From VRUE01 sp963817945 (GTDB taxonomy: Bacteria; Actinomycetota; Thermoleophilia; Solirubrobacterales; 70-9), in contig CAWFQH010000001.1 in assembly GCA_963817945.1 (NCBI GenBank), forward strand, positions 771,299-835,298: a DNA stretch of 64,000 nucleotides, read 5' to 3'. Both the position numbers and the translations under genes were made by a program. Within the stretch, counting starts at the first letter, position 1. Each line of letters opens with the position of its first letter. The notes below the pieces were generated by a model that worked only from the letters and a program-made list of their open reading frames with translations, searched no databases and had not been told where the DNA came from. Positions 33,710-42,318 of the stretch are shown here, in pieces.

Positions 33710-35539
33710 TCATCCTTTCGACCGCAAGACCAGCGTCTGCCTTCCCGCTCGGACGCCTTCGTAGAGGAATCGAACGGTTACACGGAAGGTCAAATCGCGC
33801 GCGGGCGCTCCTCGCCTAGCCGAACGAAGGAGTGACCCCCGCTTGAGCAAGACCTTGAGCGCAGTCGGTTCGCCGAGGTCGCGGAAGGCGATTCGCCCGG
33901 GCCGCGGTTCGAATGGCTCAACATCCGTGTAGCGACCCGCGGGCCCGGCGCCCACATTGCCCTTTCGGCCGCCGATCGCGACCACATGCGTCCTGGACGG
34001 TGACCCAAGCGCCGCTCCCAGCGAGGCCGGCAGCTGCACGCGCACCATCGCGATGCGCGCCCAGGGCAGGCTCGGGCTCACCTGCAGTGCGAGCGTGGGG
34101 CGGCGTGAGCGGAGACCCCCTGCGCGGAGGCGGACGCGGGCGGCGGGGATACAACCACTTCGCCGCAGCTTGTCGAGGCTGCTCGCCAAGCACGGGACCT
34201 GGACCTTAACCAGACCCCCCTTGCCGAAGGTCGGATCGAGGGAGCCGTCCGGGTTGAGCCGCGCCAGGAAGGACGCTTTGACGAGGGTTCCGCCGATCCC
34301 TCGCGACCCCTTGATGAGGATCTTTCCGCTTGGCAGCACGAGAACGTCTTCGGCATCCCCTTCCAGCGGCTCGCCGTCGATCAGCATCCGGGCCACGCCG
34401 CCGACGCCGAAGCTCGAATCGAGCCTTCCGTCGGGAGTGACGCGAACGACCAGCGGCTCGAGGCACCGTTCGCAGGCTGGCGCGGAAGCTCCCTTGACCG
34501 TGAAGAACTCGCCCCACTCGGTCGTCCGTCCGGCGACTAGCAGGCGCCCCGCCCCGTCGACGTCGATTCCCTGGGCGGCGCTTTCGCCGACTCCGCCACT
34601 GCTGCCCACGATCGGCAACACGGCAAGTCCTCCTTCGCCGAAGCTCGGATCCGGCATTCCGCTCCGGTCGATACGGCCGAGCATCAGGCGCCGGTCGGCC
34701 CGACCGGCAACAACCATGGTGGCGCCATCGCCGATGGCTGCAGCGGCTTCGCTCGACTCCGCCGTGGGCGGGCGCAGCCGCACCAGTCCCCGGCCGCCCC
34801 CGAAGGCCGGATCGAACGCGCTCCCGGAACCGGGCACGAACCTCGCCAGCAGGGCGAACGCGCCTTGGCGCCCCGCGGATCGACCGACTCCGATGAGGGA
34901 TCCGTCCGGGTTGGGCACGACCTCCTTCACGACCGATTCGGACAGCGCGGACGGTTCGGATTCCGGGATGAAGCCTGCCGTTTCGAGCAGCCGTCCATCG
35001 GGACCGAAGAGTCGGAGCATCCCCTGCGGCGTCGGATAGCTGAGGTTCCGCGGGCCGGCCACAAAGAAGCTTCCCTCTGGCCGCGGGAGGAGGTCCCCAG
35101 GCCCTTCGGCCCCGCCTCGGTTCGAATAGGGCAACGGGCTATCTTCGCCAGCGACGCCGCCTTCCCCGAAAGCGGAATCGGGACGACCGTCGACGAGGTA
35201 ACGACCGAAACGCCGCCCCGACGCGACGAGGATCCGACCATCGGACAGCAGGGCCACGGCCCGCAGCGAATTGAGCCGTCGGTCGATGAGGACCCCGTCG
35301 CCTCCAAAGCTCCTGTCCCGGCTGCCATCGGGGTTGAAGCGGGCCACCGCCGCAAAGCCGGGCCAGGCTTCTCCGCCAACCACGATCTTGTCGTCCGACT
35401 GCAAGATCATCGAGGCGTGCGCCCGCGCGTCTCCCCCGGCCGTGAGCATCACCCCGGTAAGAGCCACAATCGCGCCCCCGTATCGGGCAACCGCGGCGAG
35501 CCGCCGCGTCCGGCCGACCGTTCCTCGCTTGGAAGTCAT
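33710..35539 (-). CDS. Secreted delta-60-repeat (beta-propeller-like) protein
   Basis: 609 residues from the ATG at 35539; the open frame continues 335 codons upstream but antisense to an HAD gene and is rejected. A signal peptide precedes at least seven copies of the delta-60 repeat (TIGR02608): F-N-P-D-G-S-x-D-x-S-F-G-x-x-G, as in FNPDGSRDRSFGGDG and LNPDGSLDPTFGKGG, each ~50-60 residues. These repeats fold into a propeller. The last ~150 residues form a different beta-rich domain with basic residues. The function is unknown; such proteins are exported and often very variable between strains. Two CxxC-like cysteines occur in one loop (ACERCLEP). Confidence 0.75.
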   Translation of the reverse strand: MTSKRGTVGRTRRLAAVARYGGAIVALTGVMLTAGGDARAHASMILQSDDKIVVGGEAWPGFAAVARFNPDGSRDRSFGGDGVLIDRRLNSLRAVALLSDGRILVASGRRFGRYLVDGRPDSAFGEGGVAGEDSPLPYSNRGGAEGPGDLLPRPEGSFFVAGPRNLSYPTPQGMLRLFGPDGRLLETAGFIPESEPSALSESVVKEVVPNPDGSLIGVGRSAGRQGAFALLARFVPGSGSAFDPAFGGGRGLVRLRPPTAESSEAAAAIGDGATMVVAGRADRRLMLGRIDRSGMPDPSFGEGGLAVLPIVGSSGGVGESAAQGIDVDGAGRLLVAGRTTEWGEFFTVKGASAPACERCLEPLVVRVTPDGRLDSSFGVGGVARMLIDGEPLEGDAEDVLVLPSGKILIKGSRGIGGTLVKASFLARLNPDGSLDPTFGKGGLVKVQVPCLASSLDKLRRSGCIPAARVRLRAGGLRSRRPTLALQVSPSLPWARIAMVRVQLPASLGAALGSPSRTHVVAIGGRKGNVGAGPAGRYTDVEPFEPRPGRIAFRDLGEPTALKVLLKRGSLLRSARRGAPARDLTFRVTVRFLYEGVRAGRQTLVLRSKG

Positions 35540-35599
35540 CCCTGCCTTTCGTTTTAGGTCTGTGATCGTCTCTAAATCGGCGGTACGGTAACCCAGCCT

Positions 35600-36415
35600 G
35601 TGGGGCTGAGTTGCGTCTACGTGGACCTCGATGGGACCCTGCTCGGCCGGGGCAGCTCGCTGTTCCGCGACGCCGAGGGAGGCTTCTCCCTGGCCCAGGC
35701 GCGGGGGTTGGAGGCCTGCCACCGGGCCGGCGTCGAGGTGGTGATCATGTCGGGACGGCGCGAGCCTCAGGTGCACGAGGCGGCGCGGCTGATGGGGCAG
35801 ACGTCCTACATTTACGAGGCCGGCTGCGCCTTCGCGATCGACGGGGAGACGACGCTGCTGACCGGCGACCTGGTGCCGGACGAAGAGGGGACGGTCTACG
35901 AGAAGATCGAGGCGCGGGGCATCCCCAAGCTGCTCTTCGAGCGCTTTCCCGAGCGAATCGAATACCACTCGCCCTGGCACACCGGTCGCGTCCTCTCGCA
36001 CCTCTTCCGCGGCAAGGTCGACGTCGACGAGGTCAACCGGCTGCTCGCCGACGAGGGGCATGACGACCTGCGCTTTCTCGACAACGGGGCGATCAATCGC
36101 CCGCTCGCCTCGACCGGCGAGGCCGCCCATGCCTACCACCTGGTGCCGAAGATGGTCAGCAAGGCCAACGGGGCGGCCGCCCACGCCCGCGCCCGCGGCT
36201 ATGACCCGGCTGACTGCATCGGCGTCGGCGACTCGATCGAGGACCTCGAGGTAGCCGCGGCGGTCGGTCGCTTCTTCATCGTCGCCAACGGACCCCAACG
36301 CGACCCCGGTCTGCGAGCCGCACTCGCCGCCTGGGACAACGTCAGCGTCACCGAGGGGGCGATGGGCGATGGCTTCTATGAGGCCGTCGTATCGACCCTG
36401 ATGGCGCGCGGCTAG
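35600..36415 (+). CDS. HAD-superfamily (Cof-like, subclass IIB) phosphatase
   Basis: 271 residues from GTG. Motif I is VDLDGTLL (nucleophile and acid aspartates), motif II VIMSGRR, a conserved lysine in KANG, and motif IV GVGDSIEDLEVAA. The cap inserted between motifs II and III is of the C2 type, as in sugar-phosphate and mannosyl-3-phosphoglycerate phosphatases. The substrate is unknown. It is divergent from the delta-60-repeat gene (60-base gap) and followed ten bases later by the DtxR-type regulator, with which it is probably cotranscribed. Confidence 0.82.
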   Translation: MGLSCVYVDLDGTLLGRGSSLFRDAEGGFSLAQARGLEACHRAGVEVVIMSGRREPQVHEAARLMGQTSYIYEAGCAFAIDGETTLLTGDLVPDEEGTVYEKIEARGIPKLLFERFPERIEYHSPWHTGRVLSHLFRGKVDVDEVNRLLADEGHDDLRFLDNGAINRPLASTGEAAHAYHLVPKMVSKANGAAAHARARGYDPADCIGVGDSIEDLEVAAAVGRFFIVANGPQRDPGLRAALAAWDNVSVTEGAMGDGFYEAVVSTLMARG

Positions 36416-36425
36416 TATCGGTCCA

Positions 36426-37133
36426 ATGGAGACCGCGACCGTCGCCGAGCAGGAGTACCTGGAGACGATGTTCTGGCTGGAGGAGGCCGGACTGCCCATG
36501 ACCGGAGCCAATATCGCGCGGGCGATGCAGCTCTCGCCGCCCACCGTCCACGAGATGGTCGGCCGCCTGGTCGATGACGGTTACGTCGAACGTCAAGCGG
36601 ACAAGTCGCTCGATTTCACCGAGTCGGGTCGCGAGCACGCCAGCCACATCGTCCGCCGCCACCGCATGATCGAGCGCTTTCTCACCGACGTCCTCGGCAT
36701 CCCGTGGGACGAGGTACACGAGGAGGCAGAGCGGATCGAGCACGCGATGTCGCCGGTGCTGGAGGAGCGGATGCGGGCGGCAATCGGCGACGCCACGACC
36801 TGTCCGCATGGGCACCCGATCGTCGAGGGGGTGCGCGAGCGCGGCTCGCTGCTAGCCGATGTCCAGGTTGGCGCCAAGGTCCACGTGTTGCGCTTCGAGA
36901 ACGAGGCCGAGGAGCTGTTGCACTACCTGAAGGGGGCTGGCCTCCACCCCGGCCTCGAGGGCACGATCGAGAGCTCCGATGAGAGCGGCGTCACAATCGT
37001 TTCCGGGGACGGGACCCACACGGTCTCAGCAAGCGTCGCCGAGACGGTCTCGGTCCGCGCCGACCCGGCGCCGCCGCCGCGAGCGGCGATCCCAGAGCAG
37101 CTGGTTCTGTCCTCGGATCGTTACGGCCGCTAG
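36426..37133 (+). CDS. DtxR/IdeR family metal-dependent transcriptional regulator
   Basis: 235 residues with the full three-domain layout. The winged helix (EYLETMFWLEE, then NIARAMQLSPPTVHEMVGRL as the recognition region) is at residues 1-70. The dimerisation/metal domain has ESGREHASHIVRRHRMIERFL, HEEAERIEHAMSP, CPHG and HP. The C-terminal SH3/FeoA-like domain (LLADVQVGAKVHVLRF to the end) matches iron- or manganese-sensing DtxR proteins. Metal-bound DtxR represses iron acquisition by binding TTAGG-type boxes. Such boxes occur at 46.98, 47.31-47.34 and 50.41 kb upstream of the heme operon, making this the candidate repressor (inference). It overlaps the convergent aminotransferase gene by four bases. 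Confidence 0.88.
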   Translation: METATVAEQEYLETMFWLEEAGLPMTGANIARAMQLSPPTVHEMVGRLVDDGYVERQADKSLDFTESGREHASHIVRRHRMIERFLTDVLGIPWDEVHEEAERIEHAMSPVLEERMRAAIGDATTCPHGHPIVEGVRERGSLLADVQVGAKVHVLRFENEAEELLHYLKGAGLHPGLEGTIESSDESGVTIVSGDGTHTVSASVAETVSVRADPAPPPRAAIPEQLVLSSDRYGR

Positions 37134-38233
37134 GCCGGCGAACCGGCCCGGACTCGCTCCAGCGCCCGCGCGATCCGGGTAACGCCCTCCGGGATACGGT
37201 CTGGGGGAACACTGGCAAAAGAGAGACGGAGGCTGCTCTCGCCGCCCTCGATCATGAAATCCGGCCCGGCGACGAAGCCGACCGCCTCGGCTTTGGCCTC
37301 GGCCAGCAGCGCGGTCGTGTCGGTACCGGCGGCAAGATCGAGCCAGAGGAAGTAGCCCCCTTCGGGGACCACGAACTCAGCCTCGGGGATTTGCTCGCGC
37401 AGCGCCTCGACCAAGGCGTCGCGGCGGTCGCGCAGGGCGCCCCGGACGACCTCGATGTTCCGATCGAGGGCACCGGAGCGGCACAGCTCCAGCACCACCG
37501 CCTCGGCCAGCATGTTGGGCGAGATGTAGGTCTCGTTGGCACGCTTGGCGAGCTTGGCGATCTCCTCGCCGGGCCCGGCCAGGTAGCCGACCCGCACGCC
37601 GGGGCTGACGGTCTTGGAGAAGGAGGACGCATGGACGACACGACCGGCCTTGTCGAGCGAGAGCATCGTCTCCAACGCCTCGCCCTCGAAGGGCAGCTCC
37701 CGGTATGGGTCGTCCTCAAAGAGCCAGAACCCATGCTCGGTGGCGAGCTCGACCAAGCGCACCCGCTTCTCGGCCGAGAGCGTGCAGCCGGCGGGATTGT
37801 GGAAGTTGGGAATGATGTGGGCGAGCTTCACTGGTCCCTCGGCCAGCGCCGCCTCCAGCGCCGCAACGTCGATGCCGTCGGACTCCAGCGCCACCGGCAC
37901 CAGCTCGACGCCGAGCCGCTGCAGCATCAGCAGGGTGCGGTCGTAGGTCGGCTGCTCGACGACGACCCGATCACCGGGCTCGAGCAGGTGCTCGAACAGC
38001 ATCCAGCCTGCCTCCAGCGAGCCGTTGGCGATCATCACCTGCCCGGTATCAAGTCCCCCATGCCGCTCCGCAACCCACTCGCAGAGCCCCGGGTGACCGA
38101 TCCCGGTTCCGTAGGAGAGCGCCTTTTCCCAATCGTCGGCGAGCGCGGCAGCCGCCGCACCGGTCACCGCCTCGCGCGGCAGGATGTCGGCGCTAGGTGC
38201 CCCCCGGGCGAAGGAAATCGTGTCGTTCGCCAT
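37130..38233 (-). CDS. Class I/II PLP-dependent aminotransferase (LysN/MocR-domain-like)
   Basis: 367 residues. PNFHNPAGCTLS carries the PLP-phosphate/pyridine-binding Asn, EDDPYRELPF the aspartate, and SSFSKTVSPGVRVGY the Schiff-base lysine. RLSFASV near the C-terminus holds the substrate-carboxylate arginine. The fold matches 2-aminoadipate/aromatic aminotransferases related to MocR C-terminal domains but has no helix-turn-helix. The precise amino acid substrate is unknown. It is convergent with the DtxR gene. Confidence 0.85.
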   Translation of the reverse strand: MANDTISFARGAPSADILPREAVTGAAAAALADDWEKALSYGTGIGHPGLCEWVAERHGGLDTGQVMIANGSLEAGWMLFEHLLEPGDRVVVEQPTYDRTLLMLQRLGVELVPVALESDGIDVAALEAALAEGPVKLAHIIPNFHNPAGCTLSAEKRVRLVELATEHGFWLFEDDPYRELPFEGEALETMLSLDKAGRVVHASSFSKTVSPGVRVGYLAGPGEEIAKLAKRANETYISPNMLAEAVVLELCRSGALDRNIEVVRGALRDRRDALVEALREQIPEAEFVVPEGGYFLWLDLAAGTDTTALLAEAKAEAVGFVAGPDFMIEGGESSLRLSFASVPPDRIPEGVTRIARALERVRAGSPA

Positions 38234-38365
38234 CGCCCGGCGAGCCTAGCAACGGGCGGAATTTCCGGAACCGCGGGGGAGAACCCGGAGTCGAATGAAC
38301 TTAGCCTCCGTATCGGTGGTCAACCTCATCCAATCCAATTCAGGGCCGACGGCGAACGTCGGGTC

Positions 38366-39268
38366 GTGGAGCGAGAACGCGCGCTGGCCGCCCTTGCCGA
38401 CCGACAGCACGGCGTCATCGCCCGGCGACAGTTGCTCGCAGCCGGCCTAACCGGTCGTCAAATCGAGCGGCGCCTCCAAGCTAGACGCTTGCACTCATTG
38501 CATCGGGGCGTGTACGCCTGGGGACGGCGCAGCGTGCCCAGGCAAGGCGGTTGGCTGGCCGCGGTGCTCGCCTGCGGCGATGATGCGGTGTTGAGTTATC
38601 TCAGCGCTGGCGCACTATGGGGTTTGATCGGCTACCGCCGCGGACCCGTGGAAGTCAGCTCGCCCAGCGGCAGACCGGGCCGAACGGGTATCGCCCTCCA
38701 TCGAAGCGAGATTGGGGAGGACGAGCGGGCGCTCCAGGCGGGTGTCCCAATCACGTCCGTCTCGCGCACGCTCGTCGACCTCGCCGGAGTCCTGAACGAG
38801 ACTCAACTCGGGCGGGCGTTTGAGGAGGCCGACCGTTTACGCCTCCTGGATATAGGCGCCCTGAAACTTTCGTGCCATCGTGCGAAGGGCCGTCGCGGCA
38901 TCGGCAACCTGCGCCGGCTGATCGGCGAGGGGCGTGCCCCTGCCTACCCCCGCACGCCGCTGGAGAACCGCTTCCTCGAGTTCTACCGCGCCCATCTGAG
39001 CGATTTGCCGCCGCCGGCGACCAACGTGCTGCTCCTCGGTCACGAGGTGGACGCGTTGTGGCCGAAGCACCGCGTCGCGGTTGAGATGGACAGCTGGGAA
39101 TTCCACCGCCACCGCGCCGCCTTTGAGAAGGACCGCGCCCGCGACACGGCAAGGCAGGTTGCCGGCTACCGCGTCGTCCGTCTCACGCACCGCCGCCTGG
39201 AGAAGGAACCATCCGCCGTCGCTCGCGAGCTTCGAGCCCTTCTCGCAATTGGGACAGATGCGGGATGA
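38366..39268 (+). CDS. AbiEi-like N-terminal domain fused to DUF559 (VSR-like) nuclease domain
   Basis: 300 residues from a GTG start; upstream coding in the same frame is antisense to the aminotransferase. The N-terminal part (RQHGVIARRQLLAAGLTGRQIERRL, HRGVYAWG) is the winged-helix antitoxin-like AbiEi_4 domain. ITSVSRTLVDLAG is the following linker motif usual in these proteins. The C-terminal part has TPLENRFLEFYRAHL, VDALWPKHRVAVEMDSWEFH and a late RLTHRRL, the DUF559 endonuclease-like pattern with D, E and a histidine. Such fusions are abundant orphans in actinobacteria with unknown function. No AbiEii nucleotidyltransferase toxin is adjacent. Confidence 0.72.
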   Translation: MERERALAALADRQHGVIARRQLLAAGLTGRQIERRLQARRLHSLHRGVYAWGRRSVPRQGGWLAAVLACGDDAVLSYLSAGALWGLIGYRRGPVEVSSPSGRPGRTGIALHRSEIGEDERALQAGVPITSVSRTLVDLAGVLNETQLGRAFEEADRLRLLDIGALKLSCHRAKGRRGIGNLRRLIGEGRAPAYPRTPLENRFLEFYRAHLSDLPPPATNVLLLGHEVDALWPKHRVAVEMDSWEFHRHRAAFEKDRARDTARQVAGYRVVRLTHRRLEKEPSAVARELRALLAIGTDAG

Positions 39269-39303
39269 GAGAGCGGCTCCTACCGCGGGCCCGGAAGCGC
39301 TCG

Positions 39304-40176
39304 TCAGCCGCGCAGGGTCTCGACGGCGATCCGGGCGGTCTCGGTTGGGCTTTCGCCGACGCGGACGCCCTTTTCCTCCAGCGCCTCCTTCTTCGCCTGG
39401 GCGGTGCCGGAGGAGCCGGAGATGATCGCGCCGGCGTGGCCCATCTGCTTGCCGGGTGGGGCGGTGAAGCCGGCGATGTAGGCGACCACAGGCTTGGAGA
39501 TCTCGGCTGCTATGAACTCCGCCGCCCGCTCCTCGGCGTCGCCGCCGATCTCGCCGACCATCACGATCAGCTCGGTCTCCTCGTCGGCCTCGTAGAGCTT
39601 CAGGATGTCGATGAAGTCCGAGCCGACGATCGGGTCGCCGCCGATGCCGACGATCGAGGAATTGCCCTCGCCTGCCTGCTTCAGCTCGTTGCCGATCTGG
39701 TAAGTCAGCGTCCCCGACTTGGAGACGACGCCGATCTTGCCCGGATCGAAGAATTGCGCCGGGATGATGCCGACGTTTGCCTTCCCCGGCGAGAGGACGC
39801 CCGGGCAGTTGGGTCCGATCAAGCGGACGCCCGCCTCCTTTGCCTTCCAGTAGGTCTTCAGCATGTCGAGGACCGGGATCCCCTCGGTGATCGCGATCAC
39901 CGTCTGGACGCCCGACTCGATCGCCTCGTCGATGGCCGGCGCGGCGAAGCGTGCCGGGACGAAGATCATCGACGTGTTGGCGCCCTCCTGCTCGACCGCC
40001 TCGCGGATCGAGTCGTAGATCGGCACCCCCTCCACGTCCTGACCCCCCTTACCCGGGGTGACGCCGGCGACGAGGTCGGTTCCGTACGCCTTGTTGCGGA
40101 GACCGTGGAAGGAGCCCTCGCGGCCGGTCAGCCCGGAGACGACGAGCTTCGTCTCGTTGTCGACGACGATGCTCAT
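39304..40176 (-). CDS. sucD: Succinyl-CoA synthetase alpha subunit
   Basis: 290 residues. The CoA-binding VSGLTGREGSFH and GTDLVAGVTPGKGG at the N-terminus, the IGPNCPGVLSPG region, SKSGTLTYQIG and the active-site histidine in GHAGAIISG are all intact. It forms ADP or GDP to ATP/GTP while releasing CoA from succinyl-CoA in the TCA cycle. It is translated with sucC (ATGA overlap). The sdh operon is 11 kb away, so TCA genes are split over the window. Confidence 0.95.
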   Translation of the reverse strand: MSIVVDNETKLVVSGLTGREGSFHGLRNKAYGTDLVAGVTPGKGGQDVEGVPIYDSIREAVEQEGANTSMIFVPARFAAPAIDEAIESGVQTVIAITEGIPVLDMLKTYWKAKEAGVRLIGPNCPGVLSPGKANVGIIPAQFFDPGKIGVVSKSGTLTYQIGNELKQAGEGNSSIVGIGGDPIVGSDFIDILKLYEADEETELIVMVGEIGGDAEERAAEFIAAEISKPVVAYIAGFTAPPGKQMGHAGAIISGSSGTAQAKKEALEEKGVRVGESPTETARIAVETLRG

Positions 40177-41381
40177 GAGGCGGCTCCAGGGCGCGACCCG
40201 TCGCTCGCACCCGTGCCGGTCGGCGCCTCGGCCAGCTCGACCACCTTCTTGGCCGCGCCGAGCATCGTCGTCTCCTGGTGCAGGTTGCCGAGGCCGGCCT
40301 CGGCGAGGATCGCCAGGCCCTCCTCGGAGTTCGTCCCGTCCAGTCGCACTACCAACGGCACCTCCAGGTCCAGCTGGCCCGATGCCTCGACGATTCCCTT
40401 GGCGATCTCGTCGCAGCGGGTGATGCCACCGAAGATGTTGAAGAGGATCGCAGTGACCTTCTGATCAGAGGTGATCACGGTCAGCGCGTCGACGATCGCC
40501 TCCGCCTTGGAGCCGCCGCCAGCGTCGAGGAAGTTGGCCGGTGCCCCACCCGCCTGGGCAACGACGTCGAGGGTCGACATGCAGAGGCCGGCGCCGTTGG
40601 CGAGAATGCCGACGTTGCCGTCGAGCTTGACGTAGGTGAGGCCCTTCTCGCGCGCCATTGCCTCCTGGGGGTCATCGATCGAATCGGCGTCGAGCTCGGC
40701 CAAGCCCTCGTGGCGGTAGAGGGCGTTGTTGTCGATCGTGACCTTGGCGTCGAGAGCGACGACCTGACGGTCGGCGGTGACGATCAGCGGGTTGACCTCG
40801 ATCAGCGTCGCGTCCTCGGCTGTCGCCACCTCGGCCAGCTTCGCGACCACCTCGGCCGCCGCGTCACGAACGTCCTCGTCGAGGCCGGCGGCGTCGATAA
40901 TCGGCCGTGCCGCCGCCGCGTCGAACGGCCGCGTCGGCTCGATGTGCTCCTTGACGAGAGCGTCGGGGTCCTCCTCGGCGACCGCCTCGATGTCCATCCC
41001 GCCCTTGGCGGAGACCATCGCCAGCAGCTTCTTCTCGCCGCGGTCGAGAATGACCGAGGCGTAGTACTCGGCGGCGATGTCGGAGCCGCCCTCGACCCAG
41101 ACCCGCTCAACCCGGAAGGGACCCTCGCCGCGCGGCCCACGGATGTCCATGCCGATGATCGCCTCAGCATGCGTGCGCGCCTCCTCGGCGTCGGCGGCGA
41201 TCTTGATGCCGCCGGCCTTGCCGCGGCCGCCGATCAACACCTGGGCCTTGATCGCGCACGGGTAGCCGACCCTCTCCGCGGCCGCCACCGCCTCCTCGAC
41301 GGTCGAGGCGACCTCACCGCTGGGCACGGCTATGCCGTGGGCGGCGAACAGCTGCTTGCCTTGATACTCGAGGAGGTCCAT
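40173..41381 (-). CDS. sucC: Succinyl-CoA synthetase beta subunit
   Basis: 402 residues from the ATG at 41381 (MDLLEYQGKQLFAAHG), the universal family start. The longer frame upstream lacks similarity. An ATP-grasp domain with AQVLIGGRGKAGGIK, VEVNPLIV-like IEVNPLIVT and the CoA-ligase module NIFGGITRCDEIAKG are present. It partners with SucD. A 153-base divergent region separates it from the HAD gene and should hold both promoters; no clear -35/-10 pair could be assigned by eye. Confidence 0.95.
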   Translation of the reverse strand: MDLLEYQGKQLFAAHGIAVPSGEVASTVEEAVAAAERVGYPCAIKAQVLIGGRGKAGGIKIAADAEEARTHAEAIIGMDIRGPRGEGPFRVERVWVEGGSDIAAEYYASVILDRGEKKLLAMVSAKGGMDIEAVAEEDPDALVKEHIEPTRPFDAAAARPIIDAAGLDEDVRDAAAEVVAKLAEVATAEDATLIEVNPLIVTADRQVVALDAKVTIDNNALYRHEGLAELDADSIDDPQEAMAREKGLTYVKLDGNVGILANGAGLCMSTLDVVAQAGGAPANFLDAGGGSKAEAIVDALTVITSDQKVTAILFNIFGGITRCDEIAKGIVEASGQLDLEVPLVVRLDGTNSEEGLAILAEAGLGNLHQETTMLGAAKKVVELAEAPTGTGASDGSRPGAAS

Positions 41382-41534
41382 GTGGTGTGGCGCCCCTGCC
41401 GAGCGCGGGCGGCAGCCTATCCAAAGGGCCAAACGCCAGGCTTGCCGGCCGCTTGGCATAATGCGCCGCCGCGCGAGTCCGAGCGAGACGGATCGCAATC
41501 TGATGCCGGTCTCGCAGCCGCGAACCCTTACCTA

Positions 41535-42218
41535 ATGCCCCTGCCCAGCCTGAAATCGATCGAGTGGGTGACCACCGACTGCTACGGCACCCTGATCGAC
41601 TGGGAGAAGGGAATCGTTGAAGCGTGCAAGAAAGAGGCGGAGAAGGACGGCTTCAGCTTCGACGAGGGGCCCTTCCTAGCGCGCTTCATGGAAGTCCAGG
41701 CGGAAATCATGGCCGGCTCCTACGAACTGTACGCGGAGGTCCTGCGTCGCACGATCGTCAAGGTCGCCGGCGAGGTGGGCTGGGAGATCGAGCCCTCTCG
41801 CGCCCAGTTCCTGCCCAACAGCGTCGCCTACTGGCAGCCCTTCCGGGAGGCCAACGCAGCGATGGATCGGCTCGGCAAGCGCTACCAAATCGGGATCATC
41901 TCCAACATCGACGACAAACTGCTTGGCGTCTCCCGCCGCCACCTGCGCACCGAACTAGACCTCGTCGTCACCGCCCAGCAGGTGCGAAGCTATAAGCCCG
42001 ACCCGGTCCACTTCAAAGAGTGCGCACGGCGGATCGGCGGCAAGAAAGGCTGGGTCCACATCGCCTCCAGCTACACGACCGACGTCGCGCCGCTGCTGAA
42101 AATGAACGTGCCCGTGATCTGGGTCAACCGTCACGGCGAGAAGCTCGAGGGGCGCAAAGCCCCAGCAGCCACGGTCAAGAATTTCCGCGACGCAGCCAAA
42201 AAACTGGGCGCGTCCTGA
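41535..42218 (+). CDS. HAD-superfamily hydrolase, haloacid dehalogenase type II-like
   Basis: 227 residues. The nucleophile region TTDCYGTLIDWEKG, SNIDDKLLG, YKPDPVHF with the catalytic lysine, and HIASSYTTDVAPL in place of the usual H-V-x-x-x-x-x-D-x-x-G-A give the order of L-2-haloacid dehalogenase-like proteins. Physiological substrates of these in most bacteria are small phosphate esters or unknown; dehalogenation is not established here. The start ATG at 41535 is the first reasonable one after the divergent sucC promoter region. Confidence 0.8.
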   Translation: MPLPSLKSIEWVTTDCYGTLIDWEKGIVEACKKEAEKDGFSFDEGPFLARFMEVQAEIMAGSYELYAEVLRRTIVKVAGEVGWEIEPSRAQFLPNSVAYWQPFREANAAMDRLGKRYQIGIISNIDDKLLGVSRRHLRTELDLVVTAQQVRSYKPDPVHFKECARRIGGKKGWVHIASSYTTDVAPLLKMNVPVIWVNRHGEKLEGRKAPAATVKNFRDAAKKLGAS

Positions 42219-42318
42219 GCATTTCCTAGCGTTAGGGCACGCAACTTCGACGGCGGCGATGGGTTCGACTCGTAGTCGGCGCCGAACGCTCTCGATGCAA
42301 CTACCTAGGGACACCCGC

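Noticed and set aside
35540..36544. 335-codon upstream extension of the delta-60-repeat protein
   Set aside because: The extension is antisense to a complete HAD phosphatase, and a signal peptide begins at the internal ATG at 35539.
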